Shown in pieces: positions 1-5,491 of a stretch of DNA of 5,491 nt. Below the pieces are notes generated by a model. It did not search any database and had not been told where the DNA came from. It worked only from the letters and a program-made list of their open reading frames with translations. The position numbers and the translations under genes are program-made. The stretch's first letter is position 1. Every line of letters starts with the position of its first letter. The DNA is from Gammaproteobacteria bacterium UBA4421 (GTDB lineage: Bacteria > Pseudomonadota > Gammaproteobacteria > Pseudomonadales > Azotimanducaceae): contig DGQF01000060.1 of NCBI GenBank assembly GCA_002389675.1, positions 126,189 to 131,679 of the forward strand. Direction: 5' to 3'.

Positions 1-143
1 CCGGCAAGCATCAGTACCGTTAAGGGATAATAAATCATCGGCTTGTCGTAGATCGGCAATAACTGTTTCGACACGCCCATGGTGATCGGGTAAAGCCGCG
101 TACCTGAACCACCTGCCAAAATAATGCCCTTGCGCTTGTTCAT
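1..143 (-). CDS. rmlA: Glucose-1-phosphate thymidylyltransferase RmlA, N-terminal part only (runs off left edge)
   Basis: This enzyme catalyses the first step of dTDP-L-rhamnose synthesis, joining glucose-1-phosphate and dTTP to give dTDP-glucose and pyrophosphate in the cytoplasm. Only the first 47 codons are present. They read [20 protein letters not shown] at the start, giving the nucleotidyltransferase signature GGSGTRL at residues 11-17. SKQLLP follows at 25-30, with its conserved lysine K26, and then [10 protein letters not shown] at 32-41. These motifs are diagnostic of the RmlA/RfbA family. The start ATG (143-141) overlaps the rmlD stop TGA (142-140) as ATGA, and a good ribosome binding site, AGGTG, lies 7 bases upstream. 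It is the last visible gene of the rmlCBDA operon. The rest of the protein, about 290 residues in the usual family member, lies outside the window, so its integrity cannot be judged. Confidence 0.96.
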   Translation of the reverse strand, partial: MNKRKGIILAGGSGTRLYPITMGVSKQLLPIYDKPMIYYPLTVLMLA

Positions 144-994
144 GTGATCACACCTAATTCTGTTAATGTTTCAGCCAGCCCAGCGCGCCAAGCAGGACGC
201 GGGATCGCAAACACCTCTTCGGTTTTTTGACAATCCATCCGCGAATTCGTAGGACGCGTTGCCGGCGTTGGATAATCCCTTGTGGGAATACCCTGCACCC
301 GAATATCGAGGCTCGCTTGGGCAAATATAGCAACCGCAAAATCGTACCAGCTGACATCAGGCCAACCACTGAAATGATAGGTACCCGATTTACTCGAATC
401 TTTGACCAACTGCTCTATAACAATCAGGCACGCAGCGGCAATATCCCGGGCCGCGGTAGGTCCCCCTTGCTGATCATTCACAACACTTATCTCATCGCGA
501 TTTTGAGCCACCCGCAGCATCGTTTCCACAAAATTGCCGCCGTGGGCAGAAAACACCCAAGACGTGCGCAAAATAGCATGGGCGCCGCCCGCCGCACGAA
601 CGCCTAATTCACCCGCCAACTTGCTGCGGCCATACGCATTTTGCGGAGCCGGCGGGTCCTCTGGTGACCAAGGCCGGGTGCCAGATCCAGCCAACACATA
701 GTCCGTTGAGATATGCACAAGCGGGATATTCATTGACGCACAAACTTGCGCCATGGCAGCCGGAGATTCACCATTGACCACGTTAGCCAGCGGTTCCTCT
801 TTCTCTGCTGCATCCACCGCTGTGAAAGCCGCTGCATTAATCACCGCATCCGGGCGATGAGCCTCGATCGCAGCCACACACGTGGCAGGATCAGAAAGGT
901 CAGCATCGCCTCGCCCCAGCGCTGTTATACCGCTGAAACGCCGCAGCTCGGTCGCCACTTGGCCGCCATAGCCAAACACGAGAATATCGGTCAT
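140..994 (-). CDS. rmlD: dTDP-4-dehydrorhamnose reductase RmlD
   Basis: RmlD performs the last step of the pathway, NAD(P)H-dependent reduction of dTDP-4-keto-L-rhamnose to dTDP-L-rhamnose. The chosen start gives 284 residues, close to the usual family length of about 290-300. It is an extended short-chain dehydrogenase. The Rossmann motif GYGGQ is at residues 8-12, [14 protein letters not shown] at 53-66, STDYV at 96-100, the catalytic YGRSK (Y121, K125) at 121-125, and DQQGGPT at 174-180. The substrate-side motif RPTNSRMD is at 247-254. The reading frame stays open further upstream, to a possible start at 1063. The ATG at 994 is preferred because the Rossmann strand begins right after it and because it overlaps the rmlB stop as ATGA, the same arrangement as at the rmlD/rmlA junction. 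I see no clear Shine-Dalgarno before this ATG, so translation is probably coupled to rmlB. The STDYV motif is followed by LAG instead of the more usual FDG, a minor variation. Confidence 0.96.
   Translation of the reverse strand: MTDILVFGYGGQVATELRRFSGITALGRGDADLSDPATCVAAIEAHRPDAVINAAAFTAVDAAEKEEPLANVVNGESPAAMAQVCASMNIPLVHISTDYVLAGSGTRPWSPEDPPAPQNAYGRSKLAGELGVRAAGGAHAILRTSWVFSAHGGNFVETMLRVAQNRDEISVVNDQQGGPTAARDIAAACLIVIEQLVKDSSKSGTYHFSGWPDVSWYDFAVAIFAQASLDIRVQGIPTRDYPTPATRPTNSRMDCQKTEEVFAIPRPAWRAGLAETLTELGVIT
151..155 (-). promoter_or_regulatory. Ribosome binding site of rmlA, inside the rmlD coding end
   Basis: The minus strand reads AGGTG here, 7 bases before the rmlA ATG. It lies within the last codons of rmlD. 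It supports the ATG at 143 as the true rmlA start, in addition to any coupling through the ATGA overlap. Confidence 0.6.
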
Positions 995-2052
995 GGTCTG
1001 GTATTTTGACCAGCACCTAGGCGCTCGCCCACCCCTTGGCGTGTCAACAACGGACGCCACCAACTTTCGTTTTCAAGGTACCAGTGCACAGTACGCTCTA
1101 ACCCCTGCTCAACGGTAACCGAAGGGCGCCAGCCCAATTCGTCACGAATGCGACTGGGATCAATCGCATAGCGGGCATCGTGGCCCGGGCGGTCGCTAAC
1201 AAAGGTGATCAAATCAGCATAATTGCCCCTATCAAGCGGTCGAACGCGGTCGAGCACAGTACAAATCATATGCACCAGCTGTAGATTGGTGAGTTCATTT
1301 TCACCCCCAATATTGTAGCTGCGCCCAAGCTCCCCCTGCGTGGCAACCAATAAGAGTGCATCGGCATGATCTTCAACATATAGCCAATCACGAATGTTGC
1401 TGCCGTCACCATAAATCGGCAATGGTTTACCTGCCAGTGCGTTGAGAATAACAACAGGCACCAGCTTTTCGGGAAAATGAAAAGGACCATAATTATTGGA
1501 GCAGTTACTGAGCACCACGGGTAATCCGTAAGTTTCATGCCAAGCCCGCACCAAATGATCCGATGCGGCCTTGGATGCCGAATAAGGGCTTCGCGGATCA
1601 TAGGGCGTCGTTTCGGTAAATTTGGCGGTGGGGTCGGCCGGTAAGGAACCAAATACCTCATCCGTGGAGATATGATGAAAACGAAAGTCATCAGGTCGCC
1701 CTTGTGCCACCCAGTACGTCAGCGCTGCCTGCAGCATATTAAAGGTGCCCGTAATATTCGTGTCGATAAAGTCACCCGGTCCATCGATAGAGCGGTCAAC
1801 ATGACTTTCCGCCGCCAAATGCATGACAACGTCAGGCTTGTGTTCCGCAAAAATTCTGCTCAGAGCCGCGCGGTCGCGAATATCGCCAGGCTCAAAAATG
1901 TAGCGCGCGTTATTCTCCACTTCAACAAGATTAGCCTGACAGGCGGCATAGGTAAGCGCATCAAGATTCACCACCTCGCAGCCCCGCGCGACAGCCAATC
2001 GCACAACCGCTGAACCAATAAAACCTGCACCACCCGTCACGAGGATTTTCAT
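991..2052 (-). CDS. rmlB: dTDP-glucose 4,6-dehydratase RmlB
   Basis: RmlB removes water from dTDP-glucose to give dTDP-4-keto-6-deoxyglucose, using a tightly bound NAD+ in the cytoplasm. The protein is 353 residues, the normal family length. The NAD-binding motif TGGAGFIGS sits at residues 6-14, followed by DALTYA at 31-36. [13 protein letters not shown] is at 78-90. The catalytic STDEVFG is at 129-135, with T130, D131 and E132 forming the dehydratase triad, and YSASK at 157-161 supplies Y157 and K161. [13 protein letters not shown] at 185-197 and a GERLG tail at 342-346 are also typical of RmlB and help separate it from other sugar epimerases. The ATG at 2052 begins directly with the Rossmann strand MKILVTGG. 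It is preceded by AGGAAAGC, whose AGGA lies 4 bases before the start and overlaps the rmlC stop. The stop TGA overlaps the rmlD ATG by 4 bases. Confidence 0.98.
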   Translation of the reverse strand: MKILVTGGAGFIGSAVVRLAVARGCEVVNLDALTYAACQANLVEVENNARYIFEPGDIRDRAALSRIFAEHKPDVVMHLAAESHVDRSIDGPGDFIDTNITGTFNMLQAALTYWVAQGRPDDFRFHHISTDEVFGSLPADPTAKFTETTPYDPRSPYSASKAASDHLVRAWHETYGLPVVLSNCSNNYGPFHFPEKLVPVVILNALAGKPLPIYGDGSNIRDWLYVEDHADALLLVATQGELGRSYNIGGENELTNLQLVHMICTVLDRVRPLDRGNYADLITFVSDRPGHDARYAIDPSRIRDELGWRPSVTVEQGLERTVHWYLENESWWRPLLTRQGVGERLGAGQNTRP

Positions 2053-2061
2053 GCTTTCCTA
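2053..2061 (-). promoter_or_regulatory. Ribosome binding site of rmlB fused to the rmlC stop codon
   Basis: The minus strand reads TAGGAAAGC and then the rmlB ATG. The rmlC stop TAG supplies the first bases of the AGGA ribosome binding site. Terminating ribosomes therefore sit on the rmlB start region, which suggests coupled translation of the two genes. Confidence 0.6.
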
Positions 2062-2652
2062 CCCCTTAAAAATAAAAGGGCTTTCAAGATCAGCAAGCAA
2101 GGGCGCCACCGCATCTTTATCGCTGATCGTCACGTCACCCTCAAGCGGCCAATGAATGCCTATGACTGGATCCCGCCAAAGCAGCGAACCTTCCGTTTCT
2201 GGCGCATAATAATCACTGCACTTATAAATAATTTCACTGTCTGGCTCGAGCGTCATAAAGCCGTGAGCAAATCCCACCGGAATGAACCATTGGGCGCCAT
2301 TTTGCGCACTTAATTCGCAGCCCGCCCAATGCCCGTAAGTGGGACTCCCCAAGCGAATATCAACCACCACATCAAAAATAGCACCCCGACCGCAGCGCAC
2401 CAACTTGGCCTGCGCATGCGGCGGGGCTTGGTAATGCAAGCCCCGCACCGTCCCCCTCTGCGCAGACAGTGAATGATTGTCTTGCACAAATTCAGCAGCG
2501 ATGCCTAAACCCGCATACCCACGACGACTATAGGATTCAGCAAAAAATCCACGATGGTCACCGAAGCGTTTGGGTGTCACAGACACTAAGCCGGCTAACT
2601 GATCGTTCCTGCTCACAATAGGTATTCTAGCCCGTTGATTTTTATTGCTCAT
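2059..2652 (-). CDS. rmlC: dTDP-4-dehydrorhamnose 3,5-epimerase RmlC
   Basis: RmlC inverts carbons 3 and 5 of dTDP-4-keto-6-deoxyglucose, giving the L-sugar that RmlD reduces. It is a cupin-fold cytoplasmic enzyme. From the ATG at 2652 the product is 197 residues, slightly longer than the usual 180-185. FGDHRGFFAESY is at residues 30-41, QDNHSLS at 57-63 and RGLHYQ at 70-75 (H73). QAKLVRC follows at 81-87 (K83), then IPVGFAHGF at 124-132, EIIYK at 140-144 (Y143) and ISDKD at 176-180 (D180). H73, Y143 and D180 sit at a constant offset of 10 from the catalytic His63, Tyr133 and Asp170 as I recall them from Salmonella RmlC. An in-frame TTG at 2664 would add four residues. Neither start has a clear ribosome binding site. 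The first roughly 15 residues precede the conserved fold and are not conserved in the family, so the start is the least certain part. It is the first gene of the operon. Confidence 0.96.
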   Translation of the reverse strand: MSNKNQRARIPIVSRNDQLAGLVSVTPKRFGDHRGFFAESYSRRGYAGLGIAAEFVQDNHSLSAQRGTVRGLHYQAPPHAQAKLVRCGRGAIFDVVVDIRLGSPTYGHWAGCELSAQNGAQWFIPVGFAHGFMTLEPDSEIIYKCSDYYAPETEGSLLWRDPVIGIHWPLEGDVTISDKDAVAPLLADLESPFIFKG

Positions 2653-2810
2653 TTGAGGCGCCAATCACACAATGATAACGTAAAAAATCAATGAACATTT
2701 GTGGATTATCCCGCTGTTGATCAGGAACAGGTGACCATACGGTGCTGAGGCCTCCTGTGTTACCCTGCCCGCTTGCATAGCGAAACTCAATCAAAAGGAA
2801 GATCCATCGG
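2653..2810. promoter_or_regulatory. Divergent intergenic region with probable promoters for rmlC and the hydrolase gene
   Basis: This non-coding stretch separates rmlC (minus) from the hydrolase gene (plus), so both transcripts must start here or inside the neighbouring genes. On the minus strand two -10-like hexamers can be seen: GATAAT at 2710-2705 and TATCAT at 2677-2672. The latter sits in an AT-rich patch at about 2672-2700. Neither has a good -35 box at the right distance. The second would start transcription only about a dozen bases before the rmlC ATG. On the plus strand I see no convincing promoter. The context is strong, but the exact elements are weak. Confidence 0.4.
2796..2801 (+). 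promoter_or_regulatory. Ribosome binding site for the NAPE-PLD-like hydrolase
   Basis: AGGAAG lies 9 bases before the GTG at 2811. It is the only good Shine-Dalgarno nearby and supports GTG as the start. That choice is also the one that yields an intact signal peptide. Confidence 0.65.
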
Positions 2811-3875
2811 GTGCTGCGCTACATACTGATCGCGTCGATTATTCTTTCGGCCACTTCATTAACAACACAGGCTAACAACGAGGAAACACCAGAGCGGCCA
2901 TCTGGCATTAACAAGGCGCCATTAGACAGCGATGGGCGCTTTACCAACCTCGGCGGAACGCTCGAACACGGCAGCCTTTCTGTGCGTGTACCCTTTATTC
3001 TGCGCCGTTTTGGCACCTACTTTCGATCAGGGGAAGACGCGCCATCGCGCATAGACAACGACGGTCTGCTACTGCGGGAAAATACAGATCTAGGCATGCC
3101 GACCGTCACCTGGATCGGTCACGCCACAGTACTTGTGCAGATGCAAGGCATCACTTTCTTGACCGATCCAACGTGGTCAAATAGACCCAGTCCAGTGCCC
3201 CTGATCGGCCCACGCCGATTTGTTGAGCCTGGGCTGGACTTCGACGACTTACCGCCGATTGATTTTGTCGTCATCTCTCATAATCACTATGACCACCTAG
3301 ATTTACCCACATTGAAACGATTGGCAAAACGCCAACCTGAAACAGTATTTTTTGTACCTTTAGGTAATGCAGCCTTGTTGCAAAAAAATCAGATCAGCAA
3401 CGTAAAAGCACTGGATTGGGGAGAACGCATCCGTTTTAAGGAGGTCGTCATACACTGCCTTCCTGCGCAACACTGGAGTAAACGCTCGCTCGCTGATGAT
3501 CGGCGCACCCTATGGTCGTCTTGGGCGGTTACCGGCGCGGACCGTCGATTCTACTTCGCCGGCGATACCGGCTATTTTCCCGAGTTCAAAACAATAGGTG
3601 ATGCTCTCGGGCCTTTTGATCTGGTTGCCATGCCCATTGGCGCTTACGCGCCACGCGCGATGATGAAGCAATCACATATGAATCCGGAAGAAGCAATACA
3701 AGCAGCACTGGATCTCAATGCTAAACAGACGTTAGGGATTCACTTTGGCACATTTGACCTTTCCGATGAACCACTTTCAGAGCCGCCGCGACGCTTCAAA
3801 GCCGCAGCCAAGAACAACCAATTAGACCTGAACCAAGCATGGATTTTTGATATTGGTGAAACCCGCGGCTTTTAA
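2811..3875 (+). CDS. Exported metallo-beta-lactamase-fold hydrolase, NAPE-PLD-like
   Basis: This 354-residue protein has a GTG start. Residues 1-21 look like a Sec signal peptide: a hydrophobic stretch at about 4-17, with likely cleavage after TQA at 19-21. It should therefore act in the periplasm. There is no lipobox cysteine. The catalytic domain begins near residue 98 with WIGHATVLVQM (101-111). FLTDPTWSNRPSP is at 116-128, GPRRF at 133-137, PPIDFVVISHNHYDHLD at 148-164 and FVPLG at 181-185. AQHWSKRSL follows at 219-227, LWSSW at 234-238, YFAGDTGYFP at 248-257, GPFDLVAMPIGAY at 267-279 and HFGTF at 311-315. This tracks mammalian N-acylphosphatidylethanolamine phospholipase D almost motif for motif. 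H157, H159, D161, H162, H221, D252 and H311 match its seven metal-binding residues, so an active two-zinc site is expected. By family knowledge the substrate may be a phospholipid or N-acylated phospholipid. The wider group (COG2220, UlaG/RomA-like) is diverse, so the substrate is not proven. It stands alone on its strand. Confidence 0.93.
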   Translation: MLRYILIASIILSATSLTTQANNEETPERPSGINKAPLDSDGRFTNLGGTLEHGSLSVRVPFILRRFGTYFRSGEDAPSRIDNDGLLLRENTDLGMPTVTWIGHATVLVQMQGITFLTDPTWSNRPSPVPLIGPRRFVEPGLDFDDLPPIDFVVISHNHYDHLDLPTLKRLAKRQPETVFFVPLGNAALLQKNQISNVKALDWGERIRFKEVVIHCLPAQHWSKRSLADDRRTLWSSWAVTGADRRFYFAGDTGYFPEFKTIGDALGPFDLVAMPIGAYAPRAMMKQSHMNPEEAIQAALDLNAKQTLGIHFGTFDLSDEPLSEPPRRFKAAAKNNQLDLNQAWIFDIGETRGF

Positions 3876-3943
3876 AAAACCATGACCTTCACAGCCAACG
3901 GGCACTGCCGCCCAGCGTGTCCATACAGACTGCAGCTGTGAAG
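3873..3943 (-). terminator. Possible terminator or hairpin downstream of the sulfatase gene
   Basis: A perfect 9-bp inverted repeat, CTTCACAGC at 3887-3895 and GCTGTGAAG at 3935-3943, is separated by 39 bases. A smaller GGGC/GCCC pairing lies inside the loop at 3900-3913. Read on the minus strand, the second arm is followed after 8 bases by a run of six T (3878-3873), as expected of a loose intrinsic terminator for the sulfatase transcript. The long loop and the gap before the T run make this weak. No comparable T-tailed hairpin is evident for the plus-strand gene. Confidence 0.3.
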
Positions 3944-4075
3944 CCCCCATTTGAATGATTGATGGCCTAACAGACGCAGCACTGCACCTTTGGAGAGCGC
4001 GAACATCGGCCCACCGACCGACGAATCATTGCCGCCGGATTTGACATCTACCCTAAGCAAGAACCGCTGGAGAAG
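3876..4075. other. Non-coding gap between convergent genes
   Basis: These 200 bases lie between the ends of the hydrolase gene (plus) and the sulfatase gene (minus). Apart from the inverted repeat described separately I see no gene or RNA. The minus-strand frame of the sulfatase stays open after its TAG stop, down to a TAA at 3874-3872. That tail has no recognisable motif, and the sulfatase already has a natural membrane-anchor end, so I do not call it coding. Confidence 0.6.
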
Positions 4076-5491
4076 CTATTCGCGCTTAGCTTGCGTGAAC
4101 CGCAGTCGATAGAACACCGCGAACGGTAGCAAGAACAATACCATCAATAAAAACACCACCACCCCCACACGAGCGCTATCTGATAAATAGTTAGACAGCA
4201 ATTGGCCCGATTGGCTATATCCCGCTGGCAGCGGCATTACACGGTTGTCGATTTCAAACTGCGCATATTCAGCCCGCATGCGCTCAAAACGCTGAGGCTG
4301 CTCCTCACGCAGGTCAATCACCTCACCCGGATCGCTGGCAATGTTGTACAGCCGCCACACCCCATCGCCGACCGGCGGTAGATTTCTAACAATCTTATGA
4401 TCCCCCATAAACAAGGCACCATGCCCGGTGAGTTCATAACCCACCGCATCTTCTTCTGCATAAATCCGCTGAACCTCGCCGGTGACCAAAGGCAGCAAAT
4501 TCTTGCCCGTCATCGGCAGCACCGGGCGACCTGCGTATCGACCTTGTGGGGCCTCAACACCGGCCAACGCTAAAATCGTGGGCGCAACATCTGTGGCCCA
4601 GGCAAAGGCATGGGTAATTGAATCAGGCCGTGCCACCGCTGCCCCTGAAATGATCAACGGGACCCGCAGTCCGCCCTCACCGGCATAAAACTTATAAAAA
4701 GACAATGGGCTGGCTGCTGCGCTGGCATAACTCGGACTAATCGAATTAAAACTACCCTTTAACCCCAACCGCTCATAGTCTTGATGATAGCCCAGACTAG
4801 CCGCCGCCCGACTACTAAGCATCGCGCTGGGATCCTCAGCCCCGCTGGCCTCAGCGCCATTGTCCGAGGTCACAATGAAAATCGTCTGCTCCAGCAGGCC
4901 TTCTGCCTCAAGGTAGGTGATCAACCGGCCGATATGATGATCCATCGCCTCAATCATGCCTGCATACACCGCCATTCGTTTGGCTTCATAACGCTGACGC
5001 TCACCATCGAGCGCTGACCAGTCCTGTGTGCTGGGCATGACCACCATAGCGGCATCCTCCGGTATGAGACCTAGCGCGACTGCTCGTGATCTCCGCCGCT
5101 CGCGCAACACCGTCCAGCCTTCGTCATAAACCCCCATATATGGCTCAATGAATTCCTGAGGTGCCTGCACTGGAATATGAACCGCCTGAAACGGGATATA
5201 AGCGAAAAAAGGTTGTTCATCTTGCAAATTGCTGTCGATAAACTCAATTGTCTTATCCACTAAGAACTCAGAAGAGTAAAAGTCCTCCGGCAGCTGATAG
5301 CGTTGGCCATCGGCATACCAGTTTGCCGTTTCATAAATCGGCAGGTAGGGCTTTTGCTCCCAGTTGTCTGCTCCCGAATCAAGCAGGGCCACTGTACGCT
5401 CAAAGCCTCGGCGGCTGGGCAACTTATCCGGCGATGACCCCAAATGCCATTTCCCCGCCATATACGTATGATATCCGGCGCTCTCCAAGAG
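4076..5491 (-). CDS. Arylsulfatase-like type I sulfatase with C-terminal membrane anchor, partial (N-terminus off right edge)
   Basis: This is the C-terminal 471 codons of an alkaline-phosphatase-superfamily sulfatase, which hydrolyses sulfate esters. The frame is open to the window edge. Numbering from the codon at 5488, AGKWHLG at 11-17 carries the conserved K13 and H15. FFAYIPFQAVHIP at 94-106 gives the active-site H104. YDEGWTVLRERR at 121-132 and VYAGMIEAMDHHIGRL at 174-189 are typical of the arylsulfatase A-like group. SDNGAE at 208-213 supplies calcium ligands D209 and N210. FYKFYAGEGGLRVPL at 264-278 supplies K266, spaced from N210 almost as in Pseudomonas arylsulfatase. ATDVAPTILALAG at 298-310 and LYNIASDPGE at 380-389 complete the fold. 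Residues 441-460 form a hydrophobic helix followed by a basic tail, so the catalytic domain should face the periplasm from the inner membrane. The CxPSR formylglycine motif and any signal peptide are outside the window. The substrate cannot be told from this sequence. Confidence 0.95.
   Translation of the reverse strand, partial: LLESAGYHTYMAGKWHLGSSPDKLPSRRGFERTVALLDSGADNWEQKPYLPIYETANWYADGQRYQLPEDFYSSEFLVDKTIEFIDSNLQDEQPFFAYIPFQAVHIPVQAPQEFIEPYMGVYDEGWTVLRERRRSRAVALGLIPEDAAMVVMPSTQDWSALDGERQRYEAKRMAVYAGMIEAMDHHIGRLITYLEAEGLLEQTIFIVTSDNGAEASGAEDPSAMLSSRAAASLGYHQDYERLGLKGSFNSISPSYASAAASPLSFYKFYAGEGGLRVPLIISGAAVARPDSITHAFAWATDVAPTILALAGVEAPQGRYAGRPVLPMTGKNLLPLVTGEVQRIYAEEDAVGYELTGHGALFMGDHKIVRNLPPVGDGVWRLYNIASDPGEVIDLREEQPQRFERMRAEYAQFEIDNRVMPLPAGYSQSGQLLSNYLSDSARVGVVVFLLMVLFLLPFAVFYRLRFTQAKRE

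Noticed and set aside
227..607. Plus-strand open frame of 126 codons opposite rmlD
   Set aside because: It lies wholly antisense to a well-supported gene, is very rich in Arg, His and Ile, and shows no motif. It is a shadow frame.
995..1063. N-terminal extension of rmlD by 23 codons to an upstream start at 1063
   Set aside because: The extension overlaps the end of rmlB by about 70 bases, lacks family resemblance, and puts an odd Arg/Pro-rich segment before the Rossmann strand. The ATG at 994 with its ATGA overlap is the natural start.
1266..1691. Minus-strand open frame of 141 codons inside rmlB in another frame
   Set aside because: It is entirely within rmlB, with a composition unlike a real protein and no recognisable domain. 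It is a shadow of the true frame.
2717..2743. Plus-strand promoter with TTGATC as -35 for the hydrolase gene
   Set aside because: No acceptable -10 hexamer lies 16-18 bases downstream. The nearest T/A-containing hexamers give spacers of 13-15 and poor matches.
3872..4060. Separate small gene of 62 codons starting at TTG 4060 on the minus strand
   Set aside because: It has a TTG start with no convincing ribosome binding site and no recognised motif. The phrase GPMFALSKGAVLRLL faintly recalls a glycosyltransferase segment, but nothing around it supports that.
4482..5017. Short plus-strand open frames opposite the sulfatase gene
   Set aside because: They are antisense to a strongly conserved coding region and have no motif or ribosome binding site.

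Overview
The window looks like chromosomal DNA of a Gram-negative bacterium. A gammaproteobacterium, possibly marine, is my best guess. The basis is a classic dTDP-L-rhamnose operon for envelope polysaccharide, a protein with a Sec-type signal peptide, and a type I sulfatase with a C-terminal membrane anchor. No RNA gene or marker gene fixes the taxon, so this is inference. I see no tRNA, rRNA, CRISPR array, insertion sequence or phage gene.

Layout. Positions 1-2652 (minus strand) hold a tightly packed dTDP-L-rhamnose operon, transcribed rmlC-rmlB-rmlD-rmlA. rmlA runs off the left edge, leaving only its first 47 codons. The rmlB/rmlD and rmlD/rmlA junctions are both 4-base ATGA overlaps. rmlC and rmlB are 6 bases apart, with the rmlB ribosome binding site sharing bases with the rmlC stop. 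Together the four enzymes convert glucose-1-phosphate to dTDP-L-rhamnose: RmlA activates the sugar, RmlB makes the 4-keto-6-deoxy sugar, RmlC epimerises it and RmlD reduces it. The product feeds O-antigen, capsule or exopolysaccharide glycosyltransferases, none of which lie in this window.

Positions 2653-2810 form a divergent intergenic region between rmlC and a plus-strand gene at 2811-3875. That gene encodes an exported metallo-beta-lactamase-fold hydrolase. It resembles animal NAPE-PLD (N-acylphosphatidylethanolamine phospholipase D) closely and keeps all seven metal-binding residues of that family.

Positions 3876-4075 are a non-coding gap between convergent genes, with one 9-bp inverted repeat that could be a terminator. 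Positions 4076-5491 (minus strand) hold the C-terminal 471 codons of an arylsulfatase-like enzyme. It ends in a single transmembrane helix and a basic tail. The part carrying the formylglycine motif lies beyond the right edge.

The three blocks are separate transcription units. Nothing here compels a joint function. A link between deoxysugar polysaccharide, lipid hydrolysis and sulfate-ester hydrolysis is only a weak contextual idea. I found no convincing undescribed system; the NAPE-PLD-like enzyme is the most interesting item.
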